A stretch of DNA of 64,000 nucleotides from an uncultured Chlorobiaceae bacterium (GCA_903839405.1 CAIMCD010000018.1:1-64000); one strand, 5' to 3'. Positions 1 to 8,303 are shown, counted from the first letter of the stretch. The notes: generated from the letters alone by a model not told the origin. Program-made: numbers and translations.

Positions 1-850
1 CTGCAGTGTCTTCGATGGTGACCATGCGTTCGTTGGTGGGAATAAAGCCCGAAAGAACGTTGAGCAGCGTGGTTTTACCCGAACCCGTGCCCCCGGAAAT
101 GATGATGTTGCACTTGACTTTAACCATAGCTGACAACAGTTCGGCCATGATGGATGTGAGTGTGTTTTTTTGAATGAGGTCCTCCATTTGCAGGGGCACA
201 ACCGCAAAGCGCCGAATGGTGAGGACTGGGCCGTCAAGAGCCACTGGCGGAATGATGGCGTTGACGCGCGACCCATCGGGCAGGCGGGCATCAGCCATCG
301 GGCTTGATTCATCGATGCGCCGCCCCACACGAGAGACGATTTTGTCGATGATTTTCATAAGATGTGCGTCATCGTTGAAGCGGATGTTGGTGGGCTGAAT
401 ACGTCCTCTTTTTTCGACATAGACGTTTTGGTAGCCGTTGACCATGATTTCAGAAATGGTGGGATCAGCCAGCAAGGGCTCCAAAGGGCCCAGACCCATG
501 ATTTCGTTTTTGAGGTCGGCCACCAAAGTGGTGCGCTCTTGATCATTGAGGGGAATGTCGTCTTCCAGAATAAGCGACACAAGCAAGGCTCCAAGCTCGT
601 TGCGCAGTTGCTCGGGGTTGAGGCTTTCAAGGGCGTTGAGGTCGATACGGGTGAGCAGCTTTTGGTGCAACTTCATTTTGATCGCGTAATAATCAACATC
701 TGGGGATACGTTGGGTTTTATCGCCGGTTCTGGTTCAGGCGAAGTTGGAGCCTCAACCGCGTGAAGTTGTGCCTGCGCTGATGCAGGAGGAGCTGCAACT
801 CGTTTGGGAGAGAGGCTCCAGCGAACTATTTGATCTTTAAGCGTTGCCAT
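1..850 (-). CDS. cpaF: CpaF/TadA pilus secretion ATPase, N-terminal part (cut by window edge)
   Basis: This encodes the first 283 residues of CpaF (TadA), the hexameric ATPase at the inner membrane that drives assembly of Tad/Flp type IVb pili; the remainder lies beyond the left edge. Reading back from the ATG at 850, a variable Pro/Ala-rich start of about 50 residues is followed by the conserved N-domain with DPTISEIMVNG, then ADARLPDGSRVNAIIPP, and a Walker A motif GGTGSGKTT near residue 255. The sequence reaches TIEDTA at the edge, where the Walker B region would follow. The start overlaps the end of cpaE by 25 bases, as expected in a translationally coupled Tad operon. The name TadA for this ATPase is unrelated to the tRNA deaminase at 20 kb. 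Confidence 0.93.
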   Translation of the reverse strand, partial: MATLKDQIVRWSLSPKRVAAPPASAQAQLHAVEAPTSPEPEPAIKPNVSPDVDYYAIKMKLHQKLLTRIDLNALESLNPEQLRNELGALLVSLILEDDIPLNDQERTTLVADLKNEIMGLGPLEPLLADPTISEIMVNGYQNVYVEKRGRIQPTNIRFNDDAHLMKIIDKIVSRVGRRIDESSPMADARLPDGSRVNAIIPPVALDGPVLTIRRFAVVPLQMEDLIQKNTLTSIMAELLSAMVKVKCNIIISGGTGSGKTTLLNVLSGFIPTNERMVTIEDTA

Positions 851-1971
851 AGCGAGAGTTTAGGATGACTGCTGCCGGTGATTTGCGCAGCCCAGTCAAT
901 GATGTTTTTGGAAAGTTTGGATTTGGGTGCCACTTGCACGAAGGGCTGACCTATCAAGAGGGATTCCTGCACAGCTTGGTAATCGGAGGGGAAACGCATG
1001 TTAATTGGCCTGCCGATGACTTTTTCGATTTCGCTACTGGAGATGGAAGCACTTATGTCAGCGCGGTTGAGGATGATTTCGATGCGCGACATAGGTTTTT
1101 CAAACTCTTTCCAGAGTTTGAGCAGTTGGCCCGCTCGGCGCAGCGATGGCAGCGATGGAGTGGATACGACGAAGAGTTCGTCAAGGTGATCAAGCACCCA
1201 GATACCGACTTGGTCTAAAGAGGTGCCGATGTCGACCAGAATGTAGTCGTAAAAGTTTGTGGCAATGCGAATGAGTTCGCTCACGCGCTCGGGTTCGATA
1301 AGAATGATTTTTTCGAACGTGTTGGGAGAGGGGATGAGGTCGAGCGTGGGGCTGAGGTGCTGCACCATGCTGTCGAGCAGCATCTGGTCAAGCCGCTCGG
1401 ATTGAGTGGAGATGTCAGCCAAATCATGAGAGTAGTTATCTCCGGTGAGGTACATGTCCAGGTCGCCAAAGGGTAAATAGACATCAACCGCCAGCACGCG
1501 GGTATCGGGCTCTTGAGAGAGCGCATAGGCCAAGTTGGCCGCTATGCAAGAGCTGCCATCCCCCCCCTTGGAGGAGACAAATCCAAAAACCCGACCCCGG
1601 CTAATGCTGACGCCTTTGGCACGAAGGTGAACGCGTGCGATAACTTGTTGTATGGTTTTGGATGCGCTGTCGACAATGACTTCACGCACCCCAGCGCGCA
1701 TAAGAGATAACAAAAGTTCGGGCTCTGTTTGTGGGTGCAGGGCCACAATGGCGGCTTGCGGCAGCGCGAGGCAGAGTTTCTCGACATCTTGAATGTAAAG
1801 GGGATCGGTCGGTTCAAAGCCCACTAAAAAGACGAGGTCGGGTTTTTGGGCTGTGATTTGGCGCACCATGCCCCCCTGCTCGCCCACCAGTCGAACCAGT
1901 TGGTCTTGACCCAGTTCAAGTTGTGTATCGGGAACCTCCCAGGGCTGGGGAGAGTAGGTAACAATGTTCAT
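826..1971 (-). CDS. cpaE: CpaE/TadZ pilus-localisation ATPase-like protein
   Basis: This 381-residue protein belongs to the CpaE/TadZ family, MinD/ParA-like proteins that place the Tad pilus machine in the cell. The first ~115 residues resemble the atypical receiver-like domain of the family. The ATPase part starts near residue 128 with a deviant Walker A, SKGGDGSS: the signature Lys before GG is kept but the usual P-loop GK(T/S) lysine is replaced by Ser, so ATP hydrolysis may be weak or absent, as known for several TadZ proteins. DILVDIGTSLDQV later matches the Walker B/A' region. It lies between tadG (6-base gap) and cpaF (overlap). Family assignment is firm; loss of hydrolysis is inference. 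Confidence 0.88.
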   Translation of the reverse strand: MNIVTYSPQPWEVPDTQLELGQDQLVRLVGEQGGMVRQITAQKPDLVFLVGFEPTDPLYIQDVEKLCLALPQAAIVALHPQTEPELLLSLMRAGVREVIVDSASKTIQQVIARVHLRAKGVSISRGRVFGFVSSKGGDGSSCIAANLAYALSQEPDTRVLAVDVYLPFGDLDMYLTGDNYSHDLADISTQSERLDQMLLDSMVQHLSPTLDLIPSPNTFEKIILIEPERVSELIRIATNFYDYILVDIGTSLDQVGIWVLDHLDELFVVSTPSLPSLRRAGQLLKLWKEFEKPMSRIEIILNRADISASISSSEIEKVIGRPINMRFPSDYQAVQESLLIGQPFVQVAPKSKLSKNIIDWAAQITGSSHPKLSLWQRLKIK

Positions 1972-1977
1972 GGGTAT

Positions 1978-3024
1978 TTATTGAACAAGTATGGGAGGAG
2001 TGTAGGCGCCGTATGGCACCCCGTTACCGGTGCCTGGGTTGGTGGTGCCGATGGAGACGTTGTCAATGAATTGCACTTCAATTTTGGTGTTGGCACCATT
2101 TCCGACGGTGCCAATAACATGAATACCGGCAATCGCAACGATGGGTTGCCAGGAGTTAGTCACCATGCTGTTGACCACGAAAACCGCTGTATCCAGGTTG
2201 GTGGGTATAGAGTTGTACACGTCGGTTTTGGTGCCCGATGGAAGCCAGGTGAGATTGCCGATAGCTAAATTGGTGGTGTTGCCTGTAGTGATGAGACTCC
2301 GAATGGTTGGAGAGTCGTTAACTTTACTATTAAAGGTGGTCCAGCCGCCCGACACGGCGCTGTGGTAGCTGGAGCCAATATCGATAATGTAGGGTCTGCC
2401 TGTGGCTGGATCCAGCTTGGGGGTGCGTGAAGCTGTATCCCAATAATAGGTGAACATGGCCATGTTGATGACCACAGGAAACATGCCCGTACCAGCCGCG
2501 GGTGGGGCTATCATGGCAATGGCACGGGCTTGAACGTTGCTTTCGGCAATACCCAGAATGGGGGCGAAAAAAAACTGCAAGGGACCGTTGTTTTGAGTAC
2601 TGGATATCGCAATCGTGGCGCGGATGGCGGGAACATCTCCGGCAACAGGTGTACTGGTGTGACGCAGACCGAGCGAGGGATTCTGGAGATTCCAGTAACC
2701 TGTTTCAATGGTCGCATCCTGAATCTGTCGGGCATTGGCGACATTGAGTCGTGCCACAGCGAGCGCAGTGGTCGTGGCCGCTGACCAGTTGTAAGGCTGG
2801 TCCGACGAACCGGGAGGTGGCTGCGTGTCGCTGAGTGAACGAGCGCCGGCCACAGCAGCAGCGTCGGCCGCGTTTTGAAGTTCGACCTTGGTCAGGTTGA
2901 GGCGGGCCAAGTCAACCGCCAAAGCGGTAAAGCCCAAGAGCGCCGGCAAGCACAGGACAAACAAAATGGCTGCACCGCCACGCTGGCCATCCAGCGGTTT
3001 GATGATGTGGTGTGAAGGTGCCAT
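1978..3024 (-). CDS. tadG: TadG-like pilus assembly protein
   Basis: This 348-residue protein has the TadE/TadG-type N-terminus: a short basic head, then one hydrophobic helix (AAILFVLCLPALLGFTALAV, about residues 17-36) followed by DLARLNLTKVELQNAADAAA, the hallmark of the Tad-like domain. The rest is an extracytoplasmic domain rich in Thr, Asn and Val with no catalytic motif I recognise. TadG-like minor pseudopilins are needed for Flp pilus assembly in other bacteria. The gene sits 2 bases after tadE, inside the Tad operon. Most TadG proteins carry a von Willebrand A domain further on; I cannot see a clear MIDAS motif here, so it may be a short variant. Confidence 0.8.
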   Translation of the reverse strand: MAPSHHIIKPLDGQRGGAAILFVLCLPALLGFTALAVDLARLNLTKVELQNAADAAAVAGARSLSDTQPPPGSSDQPYNWSAATTTALAVARLNVANARQIQDATIETGYWNLQNPSLGLRHTSTPVAGDVPAIRATIAISSTQNNGPLQFFFAPILGIAESNVQARAIAMIAPPAAGTGMFPVVINMAMFTYYWDTASRTPKLDPATGRPYIIDIGSSYHSAVSGGWTTFNSKVNDSPTIRSLITTGNTTNLAIGNLTWLPSGTKTDVYNSIPTNLDTAVFVVNSMVTNSWQPIVAIAGIHVIGTVGNGANTKIEVQFIDNVSIGTTNPGTGNGVPYGAYTPPILVQ

Positions 3025-3026
3025 GG

Positions 3027-3464
3027 TTATTCGAGCCTCATGCTGGTGTGGGCCGAGATGAGAATAATGTCCGAAAAAATGAAGAGTCCGGTGTAATCGC
3101 TTGTGATCGTGACCGTGAGGATGTTGCTCTGAACGCTGGTCGAGATCGTAAGGGTCATCTCTGGCCCAAAAGAGATGAGGTTGTTCTGACAGAGCTGCAA
3201 GGCTGCAGCCCTGGCGCTGTTATTGATGATGGTGTTGGTCCGGTTTGCAACGTACTTGACTCCGGCGCGCGCACCCTCCCGGGTGGCCATGGTGAGTACG
3301 GTTTTGTTGTACAGGGCTATAGAAAAAGTAACCATCCCAAAGAGAAGGAGCAGAAACACGGGCAGGATGAGCGCAAATTCGACCAACGCATTGCCCTTTT
3401 GGGATTGAGCGTGCTTCGTTGTTTGAGCCTGATGCACGGCAACATCTGTGCAGATGGGGGTCAT
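3027..3464 (-). CDS. tadE: TadE-like minor pseudopilin
   Basis: This 145-residue protein has the TadE signature: QKGNALVEFALILPVF with the Gly/Glu spacing of prepilin-like proteins around residue 22-37, leading into a hydrophobic helix (LLLLFGMVTFSIALYN). TadE and TadF are pseudopilins processed by the Tad prepilin peptidase in other systems; the peptidase gene itself is not in this window. The remaining ~95 residues form a small extracytoplasmic domain containing TREGARAG, also typical of the family. The start overlaps the end of the secretin gene by 4 bases and the stop is 2 bases from tadG, so it is clearly part of the operon. Confidence 0.85.
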   Translation of the reverse strand: MTPICTDVAVHQAQTTKHAQSQKGNALVEFALILPVFLLLLFGMVTFSIALYNKTVLTMATREGARAGVKYVANRTNTIINNSARAAALQLCQNNLISFGPEMTLTISTSVQSNILTVTITSDYTGLFIFSDIILISAHTSMRLE

Positions 3465-4905
3465 TTTACCGGTGAGCCTTGAAGTTTTCCGTCGAGGAAA
3501 AGCTCTTTTTGAGTAGGCGGAACAACCCTGTCGGTGGGGAGCTCTGGCGCGGAGGCACTGGCTTTGACCAAGGTGGGGCGAATAAAAACCATGAGTTCGG
3601 TCGTTTCAGCATTCTTCTCGGTGCGTCGGAAGAGCGCGCCAAGAAGAGGAATGTCACCCAGCAAGGGCACTCTGCGGATGACTTCGGTGAGTTTGTCGCG
3701 CAGAAGGCCGCCAATAACAAGGTTTTCACCCTCGTTCATTTGGACGGTGGTGGATGCGTAGCTGATTTTAAAGGCGGGCAGATTGAGTGTGGTTCCCGCA
3801 GTGACAGGTTCTGTGTTAGGCTCAGAGACCTCTGGTGCAACCTTGAGCGAAATACGACCAGCATTCAGGACGGTGGGTGTAAATCGCAAACCCACACCAT
3901 AGGTGCGTTCGACGTAGTCGACTGTACCGTTGGAGCCGACGGTGGGCGTATAAATTTTGCCGCCAACCAGGAAGTACCCTTCTTGACCACTCATGGTGAC
4001 AAGAGTAGGTTCAGCCAGAATTTTAATCAAACTGTTTTTGCGCTCGGCTTCCACTTGAAGCTGTTTACCAACTATGGTTTGCGTATTGGAGTCGAAGCGA
4101 GCATTCAATATGAGGTTGAGCGTGGCGTTGCTGACAAACCCTGTCATGAGGCCGCCTTGTGTCCATCCGAAGCCTGACGACAAATCAAGGCCCAACGTTT
4201 CGAGGTAGGACTTGGACACTTCAGCAATATGGACTTCGAGGCGGACTTGCTGCGGGTCGAGGACTTTGAGGAGGTTGACCACGCCAGGCATGCTGGAAGG
4301 TACCGCACTGCTAGGGGCAGAGGCAGGAGCAGAGACCCACTATTGGCCACGCCAGAAATGGTGGCAGGTGCCACAGAGCCAGAAGCAGAGGCACTATTGG
4401 CCAAGGTGGATTCGGGATTGACACCCGGAACCGTACCACCCAAATACGCTTTTACCAAGCGGTAGGCCGTTTCTGCAGCCAAAGCGTCAGAAACCGTCCC
4501 GGCAAGTACCAACGCTGGCCCCAATGAGTAGATATCAATGTTGCGCTCGTTCGGCAAGGCGGCTTTCAACAAGACTTTTATAGGTTTGATATTGCGGCTG
4601 ACATGCAGCGATGCAGTCGTGACGTTGCCTTTTTGGTCCCAGATAATAAGATTGGTTGCGCCTGGTTTTTTACCCAGCAGATAGAGGTCGGTGTGGTTAA
4701 AAATCATAAAGTCGGCCACGTCGGGGTTGCCTACAGCAACACGAGTAATGGGTCGCTGGAGCCGGTAGACCCTTGATTCGCCCTCCGGTACAAGGTAGGT
4801 CGAGGCAGAGGCCATTGCGACCACGGATACGGCGCTGGCAAGAAGCGCCACAAGAGCACTCATCCTGCAGGTCAAACGCATTAGGCATGTCAAATTCATG
4901 TGCAT
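3461..4905 (-). pseudogene. rcpA: RcpA/CpaC outer-membrane secretin, frameshifted in its linker
   Basis: This gene encodes the secretin through which the Flp pilus crosses the outer membrane, but it is split over two frames. Frame one (start near 4905) gives a signal peptide, the secretin N-domain (ITRVAVGNPDVADFMIF, LLGKKPGATNLIIWD) and a BON-like segment, then drifts into nonsense and stops at 4144. Frame two is open from just after a TAG at 4340-4342 and gives QVRLEVHIAEVSKSYLETLG, the secretin core and the hallmark VPLLGDIPLLGALFRR. A one-base slip between about 4340 and 4300, in an Ala/Ser/Pro-rich linker of CTCTGC-like hexamers, would restore one 480-residue protein. Either a true mutation, a phase-variable state or a sequencing error is possible. 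All other pilus genes are open. Confidence 0.8.
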
Positions 4906-4910
4906 GTTGG

Positions 4911-5726
4911 CTAGGGTGTGGCAACAGGTTGGCGGCTGGTGCCACGGATTTCTTCGGGTCCACGGCGTTGACGTGAAGGTGTCGCCACAGTGTGTTTAGC
5001 CGGTGCCGCTTCTGCAGCCGGCGAAGAGATGGTTGCACCGGTGGAGCGCGTATACACAATATCGGACAGATGTACACCTGCGGAGTTTATAACGCTGGTG
5101 TCGAATTCGTTGCGCAAGACGAGAGAAAGCTTCCCGATGTTGCGGGCAAGGTCAAGCTTTTCGGATTCAAGCGGCGTAAGCTCAAGGGTTACGGCATCAA
5201 CCACTTTTGGTTTATCAGGGTCTGTAGTTGTTTCCTGGGCTACGGCCAATACTTTGATGCGCGACAGCACTGTTCGCGCAAAAGGCTGATTGTCGGCGTC
5301 TTTGCCGCTAACCAAAACATCCACATAGCTGCCTGGCAAGGCAAATCCGGCAACCGCAATCACCTCGTTTACACGAACGGTAATGGCACGCTTGCCCTCT
5401 TGGATGATCGAGGATAAGCCGCCAGTCGCGGTTTTTGGGGCCAATTTACCAGGTAAAACAGGCTCACCCGGGATCATGGAGACGCGGGCAATTCGACCCA
5501 CCACGCTGCTGGTGCGAGTGGATGCATCTCGAGGAACGACCGAACCGGGCCAATCGATAGCCTTAATTTGTTCAGCCCTGATAGCTTTGCCAGCTTCGAT
5601 GGGCTGCTCAACGATAACGACCTTGATCCCTGAAGTTTGAGCGACGCTCATCCAGCGGGCGGCGATAAAAGCTGCCACCGCCCCCAGAGTGAGTGCGATG
5701 GCGAGAGCGACGACTGGTAGTTTCAC
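4911..5726 (-). CDS. cpaB: RcpC/CpaB pilus assembly protein with SAF domain
   Basis: This 271-residue protein matches CpaB/RcpC: one N-terminal membrane helix (VVALAIALTLGAVAAFIAAR), then a SAF domain (VVIVEQPIEAGKAIRAEQIK; GEPVLPGKLAP) and the RcpC domain containing RAITVRVNEVIAVAGFALPG and VDVLVSG, with a Pro/Arg-rich tail. Family members are periplasmic and help the secretin, possibly binding peptidoglycan or pilin. The gene is 19 bases downstream of flp and 5 bases upstream of the secretin gene, the usual order for rcpC-rcpA. Confidence 0.88.
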   Translation of the reverse strand: MKLPVVALAIALTLGAVAAFIAARWMSVAQTSGIKVVIVEQPIEAGKAIRAEQIKAIDWPGSVVPRDASTRTSSVVGRIARVSMIPGEPVLPGKLAPKTATGGLSSIIQEGKRAITVRVNEVIAVAGFALPGSYVDVLVSGKDADNQPFARTVLSRIKVLAVAQETTTDPDKPKVVDAVTLELTPLESEKLDLARNIGKLSLVLRNEFDTSVINSAGVHLSDIVYTRSTGATISSPAAEAAPAKHTVATPSRQRRGPEEIRGTSRQPVATP

Positions 5727-5745
5727 AGCTTCGATTGTAAAAAAG

Positions 5746-5982
5746 TTATTTCGGAGTAAGGGCGTCTACGACTGCTTGAAAAGCAGCTGTTATTTGAGTT
5801 CCAAGAGTCGTAAGAACGACAATCGCAGCAATAGCAACCAGAGAAGCAATCAAGGCGTACTCGATCATGGTTACGCCTTTTTGTGATTTGATGGAGAAGA
5901 ATTTGCTCAAAGCTGCAATCAAGGCGCACTCTGTCATAGTTAGGCCTTTTTGTGATTCGGTGGAGAAGAACTTGTTTAGCAT
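5746..5982 (-). CDS. flp: Flp/Fap type IVb pilin with duplicated leader region
   Basis: This 78-residue protein is the major Flp pilin: QKGVTMIEYALIASLVAIAA at residues 34-53 has the Gly cleavage site, Glu+5 and Tyr+6 of the mature pilin, followed by a short tail ending ALTPK. The start is an ATG at 5982 after a strong GGGAGGT ribosome-binding site. Unusually, residues 3-25 are a second, diverged copy of residues 26-48, so the precursor carries two prepilin-peptidase-like sites; in the first the Tyr is Cys (TMTECALI). Which site is cut cannot be told from sequence. The gene heads the Tad operon and should be its most abundant product. Confidence 0.9.
   Translation of the reverse strand: MLNKFFSTESQKGLTMTECALIAALSKFFSIKSQKGVTMIEYALIASLVAIAAIVVLTTLGTQITAAFQAVVDALTPK
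5839..5976 (-). repeat. 69-bp in-frame tandem duplication inside flp
   Basis: Two adjacent 69-base units (5908-5976 and 5839-5907) encode the leader and cleavage region of the pilin. By my hand count 57 of 69 bases and 16 of 23 residues agree. The first, upstream copy carries the changes at otherwise conserved positions (Tyr to Cys, Ile to Thr), which suggests it is the freer copy. Confidence 0.85.
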
Positions 5983-6426
5983 AGCGTTACCTCCCTGTGA
6001 AATTAGTTAATCGTGACTCCCACATAACCCCCCGCCTTGTGCGTGTAGCCTTATTCGTATCCACTTCTTGGGCAGGGAACCTATTAAAACTTATATCAAA
6101 AGATTTTGAGTGTTATTGATGTAATATACATATAAAAAAAACAGCAAAGCAACATCTGGAGTTGCAATACTTTTTATGGAGAGCGCTTGAATCCCTACCC
6201 TAACTTGAGAGATTTGCCATAACAAAATCCCTTAACAGATTTTATAAAGTTTTATTTTATAATGGTTAAACTCAAGAATTACCATTCAAGACAACACAAC
6301 CCTACAGCTAGAAGGCTCTATGCAGATTGATAAAATAAATATCACGTAAAATAAATAAGCAATAAACGCAATTACACCTATTAACGATCAGTTGGCCGCC
6401 AGGTCGGGATTGGGCGTCTTGGCCCT
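5983..6426. other. AT-rich spacer upstream of the pilus operon
   Basis: No gene is visible in these 444 bases. The stretch is AT-rich (for example around 6090-6150 and 6230-6360) and must hold the promoter and 5' leader of flp, which reads left from 5982. I could not pick a convincing -35/-10 pair or a sigma-54 site. The right end abuts the transposase remnant. Confidence 0.5.
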
Positions 6427-6690
6427 TTACCGGCGAAATATGACAACTCCTGCCCTGATGGGATTGAGATGGATGCAGGCTACCAGCTTACCGGAAGTAT
6501 ACCTCCACTTCGCAAATGATGGATTTGTACCGGTTCTGAAAGAGGTGCCGGACTCGTTTGTGACGCCGGTTGAAGCAGGGCGCGTAAGCCGAAAACCGGC
6601 GGCGCATGAAGAAGGAAAGAGCATCACTACCGCTTGACAGCAGGATGTGGTCGTGGTTGGTCATCAGGGCAAATACGCAGAGGCTTCTCC
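6427..6690 (-). pseudogene. Remnant of a REP-associated (Y1/IS200-like) transposase
   Basis: Reading left from about 6690, one frame gives CVFALMTNHDHILLSSG (the conserved catalytic HxH-type motif of Y1 transposases), then MRRRFSAYAPCFNRRHKRV and LFQNRYKSIICEVEVYF, and stops at 6488. The match continues in another frame as LVACIHLNPIRAGVV, ending at 6427. This order (NHxHxL, FNRRH, LFQNRYKS, YIHLNPxRAG) is diagnostic of RAYT/DUF1568 transposases. The N-terminal third and the C-terminus are missing and at least one frameshift is present, so it is dead. No terminal repeats are visible. Confidence 0.8.
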
Positions 6691-6788
6691 CCGATCCTTT
6701 TGCAAAATATTACACACCGAGATATTTCACTTATGGAATTGTGGCCCAAAGTCCAAAGCGAAGCCATCAATGGTCCTGAAATATTGTT

Positions 6789-7391
6789 TCATGTTTGATA
6801 CGGATTATCCCAGATTACCTTTCCGGGACCATTCGAACCAGGAAACTGCCAACCCATATGCGTAACAGTATTAACGACCTCACATATTAATTCAGCAGTA
6901 TGTTTCTGGACTTTGTCAATGAACTGGCAATCTATTGCGGTTTCAAAGACCTCCTTCTGTCGATTCACGAAAAACGGTATTGAGGCTCCGCTAGAGTCAG
7001 GTAGCCTCCATGAACCATGACAGAGAACGTTCCTTATTTTTGATGCCTCTTTTAGATACATTACAAGCTCATCTATATTTTCTATTGTGGCCATTGGATT
7101 ATCGCGCACAGACTTTTCATATGTAATAATCAAATGACCAAGCGTATCATTGAGGGCTCGTTCCAGTTTAGGAAGCCACTCGTCGTAGGCTTGCTGAATT
7201 TCAGAATCACTGTATAGCCGTGTTGCTGTAAACGAAAAAATAGCCCGAGATAATACTTCTTCCAGAAAACCGAACGTGGCAATGGCGCGACCTAAGCACT
7301 CCCAAAAAGCTGACTCGTGCTTGTGAGTAGGGTATTGTTTAGGCAAATCATCCTTGCTAACGATATACCAAACTTGTTTTTCATTATGCAT
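6789..7391 (-). CDS. HEPN-like protein of unknown function
   Basis: The protein is about 200 residues starting at the ATG at 7391, chosen because GGAG lies 6 bases upstream; a longer frame starts at 7442. It is mostly alpha-helical with no membrane segment. Near residue 123 it has RNVLCHGSW, an R-x4-H motif embedded in the kind of helical context seen in HEPN domains, which are often RNases in toxin-antitoxin and defence systems. The gene stands alone, 23 bases after an attC-like site, so it resembles an integron gene cassette. The HEPN call rests on this motif only; no antitoxin partner (for example MNT) is adjacent. Function unknown. Confidence 0.6.
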   Translation of the reverse strand: MHNEKQVWYIVSKDDLPKQYPTHKHESAFWECLGRAIATFGFLEEVLSRAIFSFTATRLYSDSEIQQAYDEWLPKLERALNDTLGHLIITYEKSVRDNPMATIENIDELVMYLKEASKIRNVLCHGSWRLPDSSGASIPFFVNRQKEVFETAIDCQFIDKVQKHTAELICEVVNTVTHMGWQFPGSNGPGKVIWDNPYQT

Positions 7392-7413
7392 TCGATGCTC
7401 CGTATGGACAGAC

Positions 7414-7479
7414 GCCAAACGTGGAGTTCTGGATTGCGCCACCTATATGCGGACCGTCCCCTGCAACGATTGGTTGGCT
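7414..7479 (-). other. Candidate integron attC recombination site
   Basis: Read on the minus strand this 66-base element starts with AGCCAAC (R''-like), an 8-base spacer, GCAGGGGACGG (L''-like), a central loop, then GAACTCC and ACGTTTGGC (R'-like). The spacing matches attC sites of gene cassettes; each core site deviates by one base from RYYYAAC / GTTRRRY and the L' arm pairs poorly. It lies between two small genes in the same orientation. No integrase gene is in the window. Confidence 0.4.
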
Positions 7480-7527
7480 ATCAGGCAATAACAAATTAGT
7501 GATAGAAGGCATTCTGAAAGTCATAAA

Positions 7528-7941
7528 CTATTCCGACTTCATGCTGCTACATATTTCGTCAAGCTGAGGGTTAATCCAACCCCGTTGATACTGATGTGTC
7601 ATGGTCATCTTCCAGCTTCTATTATACCCAAGACTTTGGAATAAGTCGGAACGACAACGCCCGTTTTCTACATCTTCTTCTGCGATGTCGCTAATTCCCA
7701 TAGCAAATCCCAATTGGTAAGTCTCCCGATAGCGTTCGAACAGAAATCCCCAGAATGTACGATATTCAGAAATTAGGAAACCCCGCTCTTCTGCCATCAC
7801 ATCATCATGTGTACGACAACAATGTTGCGACGAATCAATAAGCGCGGCAAATCGGTGAGCTGAATCTCTGCCGTTGTTGAAAATGAATTCAAAAAGCAAA
7901 GAGTGAAATAGGCTCTTATGCCTATCGAGGTGAACGTTCAC
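7528..7941 (-). CDS. Hypothetical protein, probable gene cassette
   Basis: This 137-residue protein starts at a GTG at 7941 with GAGGGAG about 9 bases upstream. It is rich in aromatic residues, Cys and His (QHCCRTHDD near residue 40), has no membrane segment or signal peptide, and matches no family I recognise. A GTTAGCC core-like sequence lies at 7968-7974 just upstream and the attC-like site lies 49 bases downstream, so the gene with its flanks has the shape of one integron cassette. Being a real gene is supported by the ribosome-binding site and the length; the function is unknown. Confidence 0.55.
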   Translation of the reverse strand: MNVHLDRHKSLFHSLLFEFIFNNGRDSAHRFAALIDSSQHCCRTHDDVMAEERGFLISEYRTFWGFLFERYRETYQLGFAMGISDIAEEDVENGRCRSDLFQSLGYNRSWKMTMTHQYQRGWINPQLDEICSSMKSE

Positions 7942-7979
7942 AAGATTTCTCCCTCAATTAGAGAGATGGCTAACAACAA

Positions 7980-8258
7980 TCAGATTGATCCACCAAAAAC
8001 GCAGATTATTGAATAATATACGTGATATTCAGCAATCTCATCTTCATAGGCTATGGTTTTCTGCTTCAGATCATCAATGAACCGGTGGCCGCCAGCCATC
8101 TGAGTTGCCACATACTGGGACTGATTCCAACCTGAATTTCCAGGAGATAGATAACCATCTTCCCAACCAGAAGCAGACCGGTAATGCAAAGCCCCTGCAT
8201 TGCACATTATCATCTCTTTCTGCCGAGCTGGGGCTCGGAGTTCCCGGGGTATTGGCAC
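7980..8258 (-). CDS. Small hypothetical protein, doubtful
   Basis: This open frame of up to 92 residues more likely starts at an internal Met (MCNAGALHYRSASGW, about residue 18), giving roughly 75 residues. It contains two copies of a Ser-Gly-Trp motif (SGWEDG, SGWNQS) and no recognised domain. The other frames here are also partly open, so it may be a remnant. It ends 6 bases before the GTTAGCC boundary of the next cassette-like gene. Confidence 0.3.
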   Translation of the reverse strand: MPIPRELRAPARQKEMIMCNAGALHYRSASGWEDGYLSPGNSGWNQSQYVATQMAGGHRFIDDLKQKTIAYEDEIAEYHVYYSIICVFGGSI

Positions 8259-8303
8259 AATGATGTTGGCACATCATCACCAAGCAAAGGGGCTGAAAGG
8301 GCG

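Noticed and set aside
4144-4345. Programmed -1 frameshifting in the secretin gene
   Set aside because: The overlap region has no X-XXY-YYZ slippery heptamer and no stable downstream structure I can see; a plain mutation or sequencing error is simpler.
6392-6637. An 81-codon plus-strand frame
   Set aside because: It is the antisense shadow of the transposase remnant, which explains the sequence better.
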